NCBI RefSeq assembly: GCF_900109355.1
Contig: NZ_FOBF01000002.1
Coordinates: forward strand, 186,001 to 250,000
Length of the DNA stretch: 64,000 bases
From: Nonomuraea pusilla
Lineage (GTDB): Bacteria; Actinomycetota; Actinomycetes; Streptosporangiales; Streptosporangiaceae
Reading direction: 5' to 3'
Position 1 is the stretch's first letter, and each line of letters opens with the position of its first letter. Position numbers and translations under genes: made by a program. A model generated the notes under the pieces. The model was not told where the DNA came from and did no database searches. It saw only the letters and a program-made list of their open reading frames with translations. Positions 9,139 through 17,118 of the stretch are shown here, in pieces.

Positions 9139-10122
9139 ATGCGTGAGCGTCGATTCGGCCGGCTGGGCTGGAAGGTCGGCGACGTCGGCTACGGGATGTG
9201 GGGCATAGCCGGCGGCGAGGGCGGATGGACCGGCGCCGACGACGAGACCGGCGGCTCCGCCCTGGACGAGGCCGTGCGGCTCGGGTGCACCTTCTTCGAC
9301 ACCGCCTGGATCTACGGGCGCGGACACAGCGAGAGGATGCTCGGGCAGCTGGTCAGGCGGCACCCCGGCCGCCGCCTCTACCTCGCGACCAAGCCCCCGC
9401 CGAAGGACCGGACCTGGCCGTCCACCCGCGACTCCAGGCTGGCCGACGTGTACCCGCCGGACCACCTCTGGGAGTACCTGCACCGCAGCCTCGAAGGGCT
9501 GGGCACGCCGTCCGTCGACCTGTTCCAGTTCCACGTCTGGGAGGACTCCTGGGCACACGACCCGTCCTGGCAGGACACCGTCATCGAGATGAAGGAACGC
9601 GGGCTCATCGCAGGCGTCGGGATCAGCGTCAACCGGTGGGAACCCTGGAACGTCCTGCGGACGCTGAGCACCGGGCTGATCGACGCGGTGCAGGTCATCT
9701 ACAACATCTTCGACCAGGCCCCCGAGGACGAGCTGTTCCCGGCCTGCCGCGAACTGGACGTCGCGGTGATCGCCCGGGTGCCCTTCGACGAGGGCACGCT
9801 CACCGGCACTCTCACCCGGGACACCCGCTGGCCCGAAGGCGACTGGCGCAACACGTACTTCGTGCCCGAGAACCTCGTCCCGAGCGTGGAGCGCGCGGAA
9901 CGGCTGGCGCGGATCGTGCCCGAAGGCATGACCATGCCCGAACTCGCCCTCCGCTTCATCCTCGCCAACCCCGACGTCGCCACCGTCATCCCCGGCATGC
10001 GCAAGCACACGCACGTGCACGCCAACATCGCCGCCAGCGACGCCGAACCACTGAACGACGACCTGATGGCGCGGTTACGCGAGCATCGCTGGGACCGCCG
10101 GCCCACCGCGTGGTCGCAATGA
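9139..10122 (+). CDS. Aldo/keto reductase
   Basis: This 327-residue protein has the NADPH-dependent AKR tetrad: Asp54 and Tyr59 in FFDTAWIYG, Lys85 in LATK and His132 in FQFHVWED. The C-terminal region (PELALRFILANPDVATVIPG) is the usual cofactor-binding strand-helix. The family reduces aldehydes and ketones to alcohols. I chose ATG 9139 because GAGAGGAAG lies at the right distance and the preceding bases are repeats. It follows the ASS-like gene by 105 bp, and its TGA overlaps the ATG of the sulfotransferase gene. A role in reducing the aldehyde expected from the A-T-R protein is an attractive inference. Confidence 0.93.
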   Translation: MRERRFGRLGWKVGDVGYGMWGIAGGEGGWTGADDETGGSALDEAVRLGCTFFDTAWIYGRGHSERMLGQLVRRHPGRRLYLATKPPPKDRTWPSTRDSRLADVYPPDHLWEYLHRSLEGLGTPSVDLFQFHVWEDSWAHDPSWQDTVIEMKERGLIAGVGISVNRWEPWNVLRTLSTGLIDAVQVIYNIFDQAPEDELFPACRELDVAVIARVPFDEGTLTGTLTRDTRWPEGDWRNTYFVPENLVPSVERAERLARIVPEGMTMPELALRFILANPDVATVIPGMRKHTHVHANIAASDAEPLNDDLMARLREHRWDRRPTAWSQ

Positions 10123-10844
10123 GCGCCGCGCGGAAGCCCATCGTGCTCTGGGCGGTGCCCCGGTCGCGGTCCACGGCGTTCCTGCGCGTCATGCTCGAGC
10201 GCGGCGACCTCGAGGTGCTGCACGAGCCGTTCTCGTACCTGCAGGTGGACGGGCACTTCGAGGTGGCGGGCCGGCGGGTCACGTCGGCGACCGAGCTGCT
10301 CGACGTGATCCTCGAGATCAACGCCACCGGGCGCCGGGTGTTCGTCAAGGAGACCTCCGACTACACGTACACGCCGCTGCTCCAGGACGGGCGCCTGTAC
10401 ACCGACGTCGTCAACACCTTCATGATCCGTGAGCCGCGGGCGGCGATCTCCTCGCACTACGCCATGAACCCCGGCGCCACCCTGGACGAGTACGGGTTCG
10501 AGTACCTGCACGTCATCTTCGAGGCCGTGCGGTCGGCCGCCGGCGAGGTCCCGCTGGTGATCGACGGTGACGACCTCGTGTCCGATCCGGAGGCGACGGT
10601 CCGGGCCTACTGCGAGCGGGTCGGGCTCGCGTTCAAGGCCGAGGCGCTGCGCTGGGATCCCGGGCGGCGGGCGCACTGGCGGCGTACGGACCGGTGGCAT
10701 GCGGAGGTGGCGGAGAGCAGCGGGCTGGAGGCCAGGGAGTCCAGGCGGCGTGACACGCCGGACACGAACGCGCACCTGCGCCGCGTCGCCGAGCACCACC
10801 AGCCGTTCTACGACGCGCTCGCCCGCCACCGCCTCGTCGCCTAG
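10119..10844 (+). CDS. Sulfotransferase-family protein
   Basis: The 241-residue protein begins with a P-loop-like 5'-phosphosulfate-binding segment, WAVPRSRSTAFLR, at about 11-23. It also has the 3'-phosphate-binding type motif IREPRAAISS around residues 105-115. These are the two PAPS sites of the sulfotransferase fold. The size suits the small bacterial branch. Start is fixed by the ATGA overlap with the AKR stop, so it is translationally coupled. Its last codons (LARHRLVA) contain one copy of a 24-bp direct repeat that recurs at 13561, marking the insertion boundary of the next region. Sulfation of the NRPS product is inferred, not shown. Confidence 0.8.
   Translation: MSAARKPIVLWAVPRSRSTAFLRVMLERGDLEVLHEPFSYLQVDGHFEVAGRRVTSATELLDVILEINATGRRVFVKETSDYTYTPLLQDGRLYTDVVNTFMIREPRAAISSHYAMNPGATLDEYGFEYLHVIFEAVRSAAGEVPLVIDGDDLVSDPEATVRAYCERVGLAFKAEALRWDPGRRAHWRRTDRWHAEVAESSGLEARESRRRDTPDTNAHLRRVAEHHQPFYDALARHRLVA
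10818..10841 (+). repeat. 24-bp direct repeat, left copy (att-like)
   Basis: CTCGCCCGCCACCGCCTCGT plus CGCC matches 13561-13584 exactly for 24 bp. After one mismatch it continues with AGA in both copies. It lies inside the 3' end of the sulfotransferase gene, a common type of integration site. Confidence 0.8.
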
Positions 10845-10871
10845 ACGAGTAAGTCCTGTGTGATGGCACGG

Positions 10872-11897
10872 TCAGGGCGATGTCGTCGCAGTCGTGGTCC
10901 GGCTCGCATAGTGGCGAGCGAGGGCGTGGAAGGCTTCCTTCGGCTCCCACGGCATGCCGGGATAGGTGGTGGCTTGGGCGCCGTCGAGCATCTTGACGAT
11001 GCCGTAGGAGCCGATGTCGAGGTCGTCTGTGGGGTTGGCGCGGTGCGGGAGCTCGAACCCGGCGAAGCTGAACCAGAAGACGGTGTCCATGCCGACCTCG
11101 TCGAAGACGGTCAGCAAGTCGTCCATGTAGCGGACCTGCTCGCCCTCGTCGCGTTCGGTGCCGGGCTTGACGCGGCCGTTCTCAACCACGGTCCAGCCGC
11201 CGGCGCCCCAGTCGGCCGCGCCGCGGAAGGTGCAGCAGCCGGCCTCGGTGACGGCGACGGGCTTGCCGTGGGTGAAGTGCTCGCGCAGGTCCTGGCGGAA
11301 GGTGGCGGCGTTGTGGCGGTTGCGGTAGGCGTCCACGCCGATGATGTCGAAGGGCGTCCAGTCGACGCGCTCGATGGGGATGGAGGCGTAGCTGAGCGGG
11401 CCGCCGAAGCGGGGGCGTACGGAGGCGGCGACCTGGGAGAGGAAGGCGTTGACGGGGCGGGGGAGCGCGGCCAGTGCCGCGGCGCGCTCCTCGGGCGCGG
11501 CGCGCAGGGCCTGCATGCGTTCGGTGAAGGTGTCGCCAGGCAGGTAACCGCGGGCGAACAGGCTCAGCTCGCACCCGGTGACGAGCACGACGTCGGCGCC
11601 CTGGCGGCGCAGCGTTTCGGCCCGGTCGGCGCAGTCGTCGAAGTAGGGCAGCATCTGCTGCTCGGTGAGTTCACAGGGAAACGGCGAGAACCAGACCTGC
11701 AGTCCGGCCTCGGCCGCGTGCTGGGCGGCGGTCGTGAGCCGATCGAGGTCGCCGCCGGTGATCCGGACGGCGTTGCAGTGCAGGTCGTCGGCGATGATGC
11801 GCATCTCGCGTGCGACGGTCGCCGGGTCGAAGAGGCTGCGGCTGCTGTCGCCGTTGGGAAAGGTGCCGGTGTCGTACTGCACGCCTTTGCCACGCAT
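10872..11897 (-). CDS. TIM-barrel glycoside-hydrolase-like protein
   Basis: The 341-residue protein lacks a signal peptide. It has features of a clan-A type (beta/alpha)8 barrel: an early strand with DLHCNAVRI, a Glu at the end of a mid strand (VTGCELSLF), a strand with DIIGVDAYRN, and a later Glu in VAVTEAG. The two Glu residues sit where retaining hydrolases place acid/base and nucleophile. The assignment is by pattern only; I do not know a substrate. It is transcribed divergently from the TetR gene across a 54-bp AT-rich gap, so that regulator probably controls it. Start ATG 11897 is preceded by TTAGGGGAGAG. Confidence 0.6.
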   Translation of the reverse strand: MRGKGVQYDTGTFPNGDSSRSLFDPATVAREMRIIADDLHCNAVRITGGDLDRLTTAAQHAAEAGLQVWFSPFPCELTEQQMLPYFDDCADRAETLRRQGADVVLVTGCELSLFARGYLPGDTFTERMQALRAAPEERAAALAALPRPVNAFLSQVAASVRPRFGGPLSYASIPIERVDWTPFDIIGVDAYRNRHNAATFRQDLREHFTHGKPVAVTEAGCCTFRGAADWGAGGWTVVENGRVKPGTERDEGEQVRYMDDLLTVFDEVGMDTVFWFSFAGFELPHRANPTDDLDIGSYGIVKMLDGAQATTYPGMPWEPKEAFHALARHYASRTTTATTSP

Positions 11898-11951
11898 GAC
11901 TCTCCCCTAAGGTTCGTTTAGTTTCTTAAAGTAGAAGATAAGATACGCGAT

Positions 11952-12563
11952 GTGCCCAAAACGGAGATGGACGATACCCGGCGCAGACGCCGCCGGGGCG
12001 CGGAACTGCAGACGGTCCTCTTGGAGGCGGCCTGGCAGGAACTGCGCGCTGTCGGCTACCACGAGCTCACCTACGACGCCGTGGCCGCCCGCGCCCGGAC
12101 GAGCCGGACGGTGCTCTATCGCCGCTGGCCGCATCGACGTGACCTGGTGCTGGCCGCCATGCGTCAGCAGGTGCCTGCACCCCCGCCCATACCTGACACC
12201 GGCTCTTTGCGCACCGACCTGCTGACCCTGCTCCGCCTGGTCAGCTCACGCATGATCGAGCTCGCCCCCGTCCTTCAAGTCATCGGCGACGGCCGGGCAG
12301 ATGACAGCGATCTCACCGACTACCTGCGCGAGCGCGTCACCCAGGCCGGTACGCGCGAGATGGACGCCCTGCTCCAACGCGCTGTGCTACGCGGCGAGAT
12401 CAACCACGCCCGCACCCCGGCCCGGGTCGCCGCCGCGCCCATCACGCTCGTCTCCGTGGAGACGCTCATCCATCGCCGTCCGCTGCCTGAGACCGCACTC
12501 ACCGAGATCGTCGACCAGATCGCCCTGCCCCTGCTCGCAAGCCACGATCGAGACGACACGTAG
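11952..12563 (+). CDS. TetR-family transcriptional regulator
   Basis: The 203-residue protein has an N-terminal helix-turn-helix of TetR type (residues about 15-62: LLEAAWQEL, then YDAVAARARTSRTVLYRRW) and a helical ligand-binding C-terminal half. It is divergent from the hydrolase-like gene. A TAAGAT -10 box at 11939-11944 lies six or seven bases from the GTG, suggesting a leaderless transcript; an internal ATG at 11967 is a weaker alternative. Its likely target is the AT-rich 54-bp gap between the two genes. Confidence 0.88.
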   Translation: MPKTEMDDTRRRRRRGAELQTVLLEAAWQELRAVGYHELTYDAVAARARTSRTVLYRRWPHRRDLVLAAMRQQVPAPPPIPDTGSLRTDLLTLLRLVSSRMIELAPVLQVIGDGRADDSDLTDYLRERVTQAGTREMDALLQRAVLRGEINHARTPARVAAAPITLVSVETLIHRRPLPETALTEIVDQIALPLLASHDRDDT

Positions 12564-12639
12564 GAGAAGCCGGCACAGCAGGCGCCGCCGTGGCCAGGGG
12601 CGGGGCCGCGCTCGTCCGCGGTGCTGGCCGGCGACCGCG

Positions 12640-13010
12640 GAAGCGCCGGGTGCACCGGGGCGGTGTCGCGCCGTCGCGGCAGTGCGGCCGCCAGGAGAGC
12701 GACGGCGGCCGGCACCACGGCGATGGCGGCGAAGGCCTGCCCATAGCCGGCCGCCAACTCCTGCGCGGGGCCGGACCGCCGGATTCGCCACCCTCCCCCG
12801 CCGTTGCAGCCACCAGGGCGGCCAGGCCGAGCGCGCCGCCGATCTGCTTGCCGGTGCTCATCAGCCCGGAGGCTGCCCCCGCGTCGGCCGCGGCGACGAT
12901 GAGCACGCGATCGTCGGTGCGGCGCATCAGCCACGGCGTCACCTTCAGGCCCACCAGCATGGTTGGCAGGGTGTGCGGCAGGAACGCCAGCCGGTCTGCG
13001 GCCGGTGATC
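12640..13010 (-). pseudogene. MFS transporter remnant (DHA2-type C-terminal fragment)
   Basis: On the minus strand, one frame reads AFLPHTLPTMLVGLKV and then, after an apparent internal deletion, AADAGAASGLMSTGKQIGGA. The latter is the typical late transmembrane region of 14-helix drug exporters. A second frame continues with GYGQAFAAIAVVPAAVALLA and a basic end. The frame change and lost middle show a decayed gene with no start. It lies between the TetR gene and the transposase fragment, inside the island. A TetR regulator next to an exporter is a common pairing, so it may once have been that regulator's target. Confidence 0.7.
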
Positions 13011-13042
13011 AGGAATGAGCGGAGGGCATTCAGGACCATGTT

Positions 13043-13500
13043 GTGACGCAAGACCTGAACACCCTCTTGACCGCACTGTACGTGAAGATCGACGACGAGT
13101 TGGGCGGACCGCGATGGATGGGCAGACCTCCCGTGTTGACCGACTCCGAACTGGTCCGTGTCGCGGTCGCCCAGCCGATGCCCGGCTTCACTTCCGAGGT
13201 CCACTGGCTACGCTACGCCCGCAAGCACCGCAGGGACCTGTTCCCCTACTTGCCGCTACAGTCGGGCTACAACAAGCGGCTGCGCGCCGCGCTCGGGCTG
13301 ATCAAACGGGTCATCCGGATGCTCGCGAAATCGAGCGACTTCTGGCTCGACGACTGCTGGATCGTGGACTCCACCCCGATACCCTGTGGAATGTCCCGGC
13401 CCCACTGTGAAACGCTCGGACCTGGCCGGATGGGCGGGCTACGGCTACTGCGCCAGCCACTCGCGGTTCCACTGGGGGCTGAAGCGATCACCCGGTCGTT
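13043..13500 (+). pseudogene. Transposase fragment (IS982-like), frameshifted and truncated
   Basis: The start (MTQDLNTLLTALYVKIDDEL) and following text (GRPPVLTDSELV, GFTSEVHWLRYARKH, FPYLPLQSGYNKRL, DDCWIVDSTPIPCG) are typical of IS982-like actinobacterial transposases. After position about 13400 the frame changes; the family text continues in another frame as KRSDLAGWAGYGYCASHSRF and then stops. The protein would normally be over 250 residues, so the C-terminal catalytic part is lost. The remnant ends about 30 bp before the right inverted repeat of the island. Confidence 0.8.
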
Positions 13501-13528
13501 GATCGCCTACGACCGCTGACCGGAAATC

Positions 13529-13542
13529 GGACTTACTTGTCT
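13529..13542 (-). repeat. Right inverted repeat of the 2.7-kb island
   Basis: GGACTTACTTGTCT is the reverse complement, with one mismatch, of AGACGAGTAAGTCC at 10843-10856. It follows the truncated transposase. Confidence 0.7.
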
Positions 13543-13560
13543 GGAGCGTCACCCTGCTGT

Positions 13561-13584
13561 CTCGCCCGCCACCGCCTCGTCGCC
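13561..13584 (+). repeat. 24-bp direct repeat, right copy (att-like)
   Basis: Exact 24-bp match to 10818-10841, starting 18 bp beyond the right inverted repeat. Unlike the left copy, it does not lie in a recognisable gene, so it is probably the duplicated end. Confidence 0.75.
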
Positions 13585-13766
13585 CAGAGTCAGCCTGCTG
13601 TGAGCCCGGGCCGCGCCGGGTCCGCACGCCGCCACCTGCCGCCCGAGCCCGGCGAGGGCGGCCGGCACGGCGGGCCGGTTGCGCATGCCGCCGCCTGCCG
13701 TCCGAGCCCGGTGCGGGCGGCGGGACGCCGCCTTCCCGCCGATGGATGAACCGCGGCAGCCGCGCG

Positions 13767-14519
13767 TCAGGATCCGTGGTGGGACCGCGCGCCGGCGACC
13801 GTCGCGATCAGCAGCGGGATCACCCCCCATGCGGCGAGCACCGTGAACGCCGCCCAGGTCGGCATGATGTCCGGGAGCTGCTCGATCAGCTGGAGCGCCG
13901 GGTACGCCGGCAGGAACCGGCTGATCTGCTCGCCCCCAGGCAGGTTGATGACGAGGAACGGCAGCACGAGAACGATCGCCACCAGCGCCGTGGCCGCCAC
14001 GGCGCCGTTGCGCAGGATCGCGCCGAGCGCCAGCCCGAGCAGCGTGGTGACCACGATCATCAGCGTGCCGCCGGCGATCACCGTCCAGGCTCCGGCGGGC
14101 AGCAGCGAGGGGCGGAACTCCGCGGCGAAGAACCGCCCGAAGAGATAGCCGGGCACGGAGATGAGCAGCGAACCGCCGACCGCGGCCCCGCTCAGGACCG
14201 CCGCCTTCGCCATCAGCACCCGGACCCGGGACGGCGTGGCGACGAACGTCGTGTCGATCATCCCGGACGCGTGCTCGCCGCTGACGCTCATCGTGCCCAG
14301 CATGCCGAACGGCAGCTGGGCCAGGACCACTCCCACGTACACGGCCACGACGATCCCCATGGCGGCCTGATCGCTCGTCCGGCCCGGATCCCAGCGCGCG
14401 ATGACGGTGGAGGCGCCCAGCACGGTGAGCACGAGCGACATCAGCACCCCGACGCCCAGCGCCCACCAGGTGGAACGCAGCGTCCGGAGCTTGATCCACT
14501 CGGCGGCGACCGCGCTCAC
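13767..14519 (-). CDS. ABC transporter permease (ABC-2 type)
   Basis: The 250-residue protein has about six hydrophobic segments: near residues 17-37, 60-80, 108-130, 143-165, 172-192 and 220-242. It begins with the typical EWIKLRTLRSTWW cytoplasmic helix. It would form the membrane half of an exporter with the ATPase encoded immediately upstream; its GTG overlaps that gene's TGA (GTGA). The pair is divergent from a histidine kinase/response regulator pair, a layout typical of self-resistance or antimicrobial-stress exporters. The substrate is unknown. Confidence 0.9.
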   Translation of the reverse strand: MSAVAAEWIKLRTLRSTWWALGVGVLMSLVLTVLGASTVIARWDPGRTSDQAAMGIVVAVYVGVVLAQLPFGMLGTMSVSGEHASGMIDTTFVATPSRVRVLMAKAAVLSGAAVGGSLLISVPGYLFGRFFAAEFRPSLLPAGAWTVIAGGTLMIVVTTLLGLALGAILRNGAVAATALVAIVLVLPFLVINLPGGEQISRFLPAYPALQLIEQLPDIMPTWAAFTVLAAWGVIPLLIATVAGARSHHGS

Positions 14520-15220
14520 CGGGCGCTCCTCGAGATGACGTCCATGAACGCGTCCTCCAGTGACATGCCGGGGCGTACCAGCTCGCTGATCGGGGCGTCG
14601 GCGCGCAACCGGCCCTGGGCGACGACGATCAGATGATCGGCCGTGACCGCCATCTCGCTCATCAGGTGGCTCGACACGAGCACGGCGCGGCCCTCCGCGG
14701 CTAGGGACTTGAGCAGGCCGCGCATCCAGCGGATGCCTTCGGGGTCGAGCCCGTTGGTCGGCTCGTCGAGCACGAGCACCTCCGGGTCGCCCAGCAGCGC
14801 CGCGGCGAGCCCCAGCCGCTGCTTCATGCCCAGGGAGAACCCGCCGACGCGCCCGCCTCCCACGTGCCCGAGCCCCACCAGCTCCAGCAGCCCGCCGATG
14901 CGCGTGCGGGAGATGCCGTTGGAGCGGGCCAGCCACCACAGGTGCCGGTCCGCGCGCCGCCCGCCCTGCACGGCGGTCGCATCCAGCAGCGCGCCGACCT
15001 GCGTGAGCGGCCTTCTCAGCTCCCGGTAGGGCACGCCGTTCACCGTGGCCCGTCCGGCCGTGGGCCGGTCGAGGCCGAGGAGCAGCCGCATGGTGGTGGT
15101 CTTGCCGGCGCCGTTCGGGCCGAGGAAGCCGGTGATCCTGCCGGGGGAGACCGTGAAGGAGAGGTCGTCCACGGCCAGGGTCCGCCCGAAGCGTCTGGTC
15201 AGTCCGTTGACTTCGATCAT
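14516..15220 (-). CDS. ABC transporter ATP-binding protein
   Basis: The 234-residue ATPase has Walker A GPNGAGKT (about 34-41), a signature FSLGMKQR, Walker B VLVLDEPTNGLD and a switch His in SSHLMSE. The domain set and length match the single-ABC exporter subunits that pair with ABC-2 permeases. It overlaps the permease start by four bases. The ATG at 15220 has a weak GAAAGA ribosome site. An inverted repeat at 15256-15273 between this gene and the divergent kinase gene may be the response regulator's operator. Confidence 0.95.
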   Translation of the reverse strand: MIEVNGLTRRFGRTLAVDDLSFTVSPGRITGFLGPNGAGKTTTMRLLLGLDRPTAGRATVNGVPYRELRRPLTQVGALLDATAVQGGRRADRHLWWLARSNGISRTRIGGLLELVGLGHVGGGRVGGFSLGMKQRLGLAAALLGDPEVLVLDEPTNGLDPEGIRWMRGLLKSLAAEGRAVLVSSHLMSEMAVTADHLIVVAQGRLRADAPISELVRPGMSLEDAFMDVISRSAR

Positions 15221-15255
15221 GTCTTTCACGATCGGCCGTAACCGGCCCGTCGCGC

Positions 15256-15273
15256 ATCGGTCTTGGGACCGAT
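15256..15273. promoter_or_regulatory. Inverted repeat ATCGGTC-TTGG-GACCGAT
   Basis: Perfect 7-bp arms around a 4-bp centre lie between the divergent ABC exporter and two-component operons. The position makes it a good candidate operator for the adjacent NarL-type regulator. This is inferred from location. Confidence 0.5.
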
Positions 15274-15295
15274 ACGGCGAGCGCGGCGACCGGGC

Positions 15296-15301
15296 TAGGT
15301 T
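15296..15301 (+). promoter_or_regulatory. -10 box TAGGTT for a leaderless kinase gene
   Basis: TAGGTT ends six bases before the GTG at 15308, so the predicted transcription start coincides with the start codon. There is no ribosome site upstream of that GTG. Confidence 0.5.
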
Positions 15302-15307
15302 CATACC

Positions 15308-16411
15308 GTGCGCGAACCGATCCGACTTCCCCTGCTGAGCCGGGTGCCGGCCTGGGCCTGGGTGACGATCGACGCCGGCGTCGCCCTGGTCTTCGCGGCC
15401 TCCTTCATCGGGCTCGCCTCGTCGAGGAACCTGTCGCAGCCCGACGTGCTCGACTACGCGGCAGCCCTCGCGACCAGCCTGCCCGTTGCGGTCAGGCGGT
15501 TGTGGCCGCGTCCGGTGTTCTTGATCGTCCTGCTGGGGGGCCTGGGCATGCGCCAGTTCTTCATCCCGCACGCCGATCTGCTCTGCCTGCCTCTTGCGCT
15601 GTACACCCTGGCCACCCGGAGCAAGGCCGTGCTCCCGCTGCTCGTGGCGGCCGTGGCCACCGCGCAGGGTGTGGCGGAACCCCCGTTCTCGGCGGTGACG
15701 CGCGACCAGCTCGGGCTGGTGCTGGCGATCCTGACAGCCTCCTGGGCCGCAGGCACGGCCGTGCGCCAGCGCAGGCTCTACACCGAGCAACTCGCCGCGC
15801 AGGCGCGGGAACGGGCACGGGGGGAGGCGATGGCGGAGCGGCTGCGGATCGCCAGGGAACTGCACGACGTCATCGGCCACAGTCTCAGCACGATCGCCGT
15901 GCAGGCGGGCGTGGCAGGCCACGTGGGCGGGGCGGAGGAGATGAGCCGCGCGCTGGCCTCGATCGAGGAGACCAGCAGGTCGGCCCTGCGCGAAACCAGG
16001 CAGCTGCTCGGCGTGCTGCGCGAGGACGGCGAGGCCGACCTCGCCCCGGCCCCCGGGCTCGCCGATCTCGACGCGCTCGTCGCGAGGACCAGGGCGGCGG
16101 GCCTGGAGGTGGAGCTGCACAGCGACGGCGACGTGGGCGGGGAGATGGAGTCGACGGTCTACCGGATCGTCCAGGAGGCGCTGACCAACGTGCTCAAACA
16201 CGCCGGCGCCCGCCACGTCCTGGTGCGGATCGAACGGCAGGAGGACGAGTTGAGGGTGGAGGTCACCGACGACGGCACGCGAGGCCAGGCACAGCCGTAC
16301 GGACACGGCCTGACAGGGCTGCGCGAGCGCGTGCACCTCTTCGGCGGCGAGTTCGAGGCAGGCGCTCGCCCCGTACGCGGCTTCCGCGTGATGGCGAGGC
16401 TGCCGCTGTGA
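15308..16411 (+). CDS. Sensor histidine kinase (NarL/DesK-type partner)
   Basis: The 367-residue protein has about four or five membrane segments in residues 15-150, a DHp (HisKA_3) helix with phospho-acceptor His186 in RELHDVIGHSL, and a C-terminal ATPase domain (YRIVQEALTNVLKHA, then VTDDG and GHGLTGLRERV). Such kinases usually sense membrane or cell-wall stress. Its TGA overlaps the GTG of the response regulator. It is divergent from the ABC exporter, which it likely controls. The start GTG 15308 follows a TAGGTT box at leaderless distance. Confidence 0.95.
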   Translation: MREPIRLPLLSRVPAWAWVTIDAGVALVFAASFIGLASSRNLSQPDVLDYAAALATSLPVAVRRLWPRPVFLIVLLGGLGMRQFFIPHADLLCLPLALYTLATRSKAVLPLLVAAVATAQGVAEPPFSAVTRDQLGLVLAILTASWAAGTAVRQRRLYTEQLAAQARERARGEAMAERLRIARELHDVIGHSLSTIAVQAGVAGHVGGAEEMSRALASIEETSRSALRETRQLLGVLREDGEADLAPAPGLADLDALVARTRAAGLEVELHSDGDVGGEMESTVYRIVQEALTNVLKHAGARHVLVRIERQEDELRVEVTDDGTRGQAQPYGHGLTGLRERVHLFGGEFEAGARPVRGFRVMARLPL

Positions 16412-17037
16412 TCAGGGTGCTGGTGGCCGACGATCAGGCGCTCATCAGGGCGAGCTTCCGAAGGTTGATCGACTCCGCGCCGGGGTTCCAGACGGTCGGC
16501 GAGGCGGCGACGGGCGCGCAGGCGGTGACAGCGAGCGCTCGCGACCACCCCGACCTGGTGCTCATGGACGTGCGCATGCCGGAGATGGACGGCATCGAGG
16601 CCACACGTCGCATCTGCGCCGACCATCCGGGCACGCGCGTGCTCATGGTGACCACGTTCGACCTGGACGAGTACGTCTACGGAGCACTCCGGGCGGGCGC
16701 TGCGGGCTTCCTGCTCAAGGACACTCCGCCCGCCGAACTGATCAGGAGCATGAACGTCATCGCGTCGGGCGAGTCGCTGCTGGCGCCGACCGCCACGCGG
16801 CGGCTGATCCAGCGGTTCGTGCACCCGCCGTCGCGGGCGGGCGGCCTCGACATCACCGAACGCGAGCGCGAGGTCCTCGTCCTGGTGGCGCGGGGCATGT
16901 CCAACGCGGAGATCGCCCAGAGCTTGTACGTCAGTCTCAGTACGGTGAAAACGCACGTCAGCAGCCTGTTGACCAAGCTCGGCGCCCGCACCCGGGTCCA
17001 CCTGGTCATCGCCGCCTATGAGGCCCACCTCGTCTGA
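16408..17037 (+). CDS. NarL-type response regulator
   Basis: The 209-residue regulator has a receiver domain with acidic VADDQ at 5-9, phospho-acceptor Asp54 in LMDVRMPEMDG, a Thr in MVTTF and a conserved LLKD. Its LuxR-type helix-turn-helix has LTEREREVL-like and STVKTHVSSLL motifs (residues about 150-205). The GTG at 16408 overlaps the kinase stop. The gene is followed six bases later by a tandem repeat array. The likely target is the divergent ABC exporter. Confidence 0.96.
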   Translation: MIRVLVADDQALIRASFRRLIDSAPGFQTVGEAATGAQAVTASARDHPDLVLMDVRMPEMDGIEATRRICADHPGTRVLMVTTFDLDEYVYGALRAGAAGFLLKDTPPAELIRSMNVIASGESLLAPTATRRLIQRFVHPPSRAGGLDITEREREVLVLVARGMSNAEIAQSLYVSLSTVKTHVSSLLTKLGARTRVHLVIAAYEAHLV

Positions 17038-17043
17038 GGGGTT

Positions 17044-17118
17044 CTCACCCCGCCGCGGCTCACCCCGCCGCGGCTCACCCCGCCGCGGCTCACCCCGCCG
17101 CGGCTCACCCCGCCGCGG
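17044..17118. repeat. Five perfect tandem copies of a 15-bp unit
   Basis: CTCACCCCGCCGCGG is repeated five times without error, and a degraded sixth copy follows. It starts six bases after the response regulator stop. Perfect copies imply recent slippage, so copy number should vary between strains. Confidence 0.95.

Larger units (their letters stand above)
10843..13542. mobile_element. Inverted-repeat-bounded 2.7-kb island with broken transposase
   Basis: AGACGAGTAAGTCC at 10843-10856 is the inverted counterpart, with one mismatch, of GGACTTACTTGTCT at 13529-13542. A 24-bp direct repeat lies at each end: the left copy ends next to the left inverted repeat, and the right copy starts 18 bp beyond the right one. 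Inside are a hydrolase-like gene, a TetR gene, an MFS remnant and a frameshifted transposase whose 3' end stops close to the right repeat. The whole looks like a composite insertion that interrupted the original sequence after the sulfotransferase gene. The order of events is inference. Confidence 0.65.

Noticed and set aside
8074-10020. A 648-codon minus-strand frame
   Set aside because: Antisense to the ASS-like and AKR genes, which have clear family motifs and catalytic residues.
17044-17118. CRISPR array or coding repeat protein
   Set aside because: Perfect head-to-tail copies without spacers, directly after a stop codon, with no downstream coding bias.
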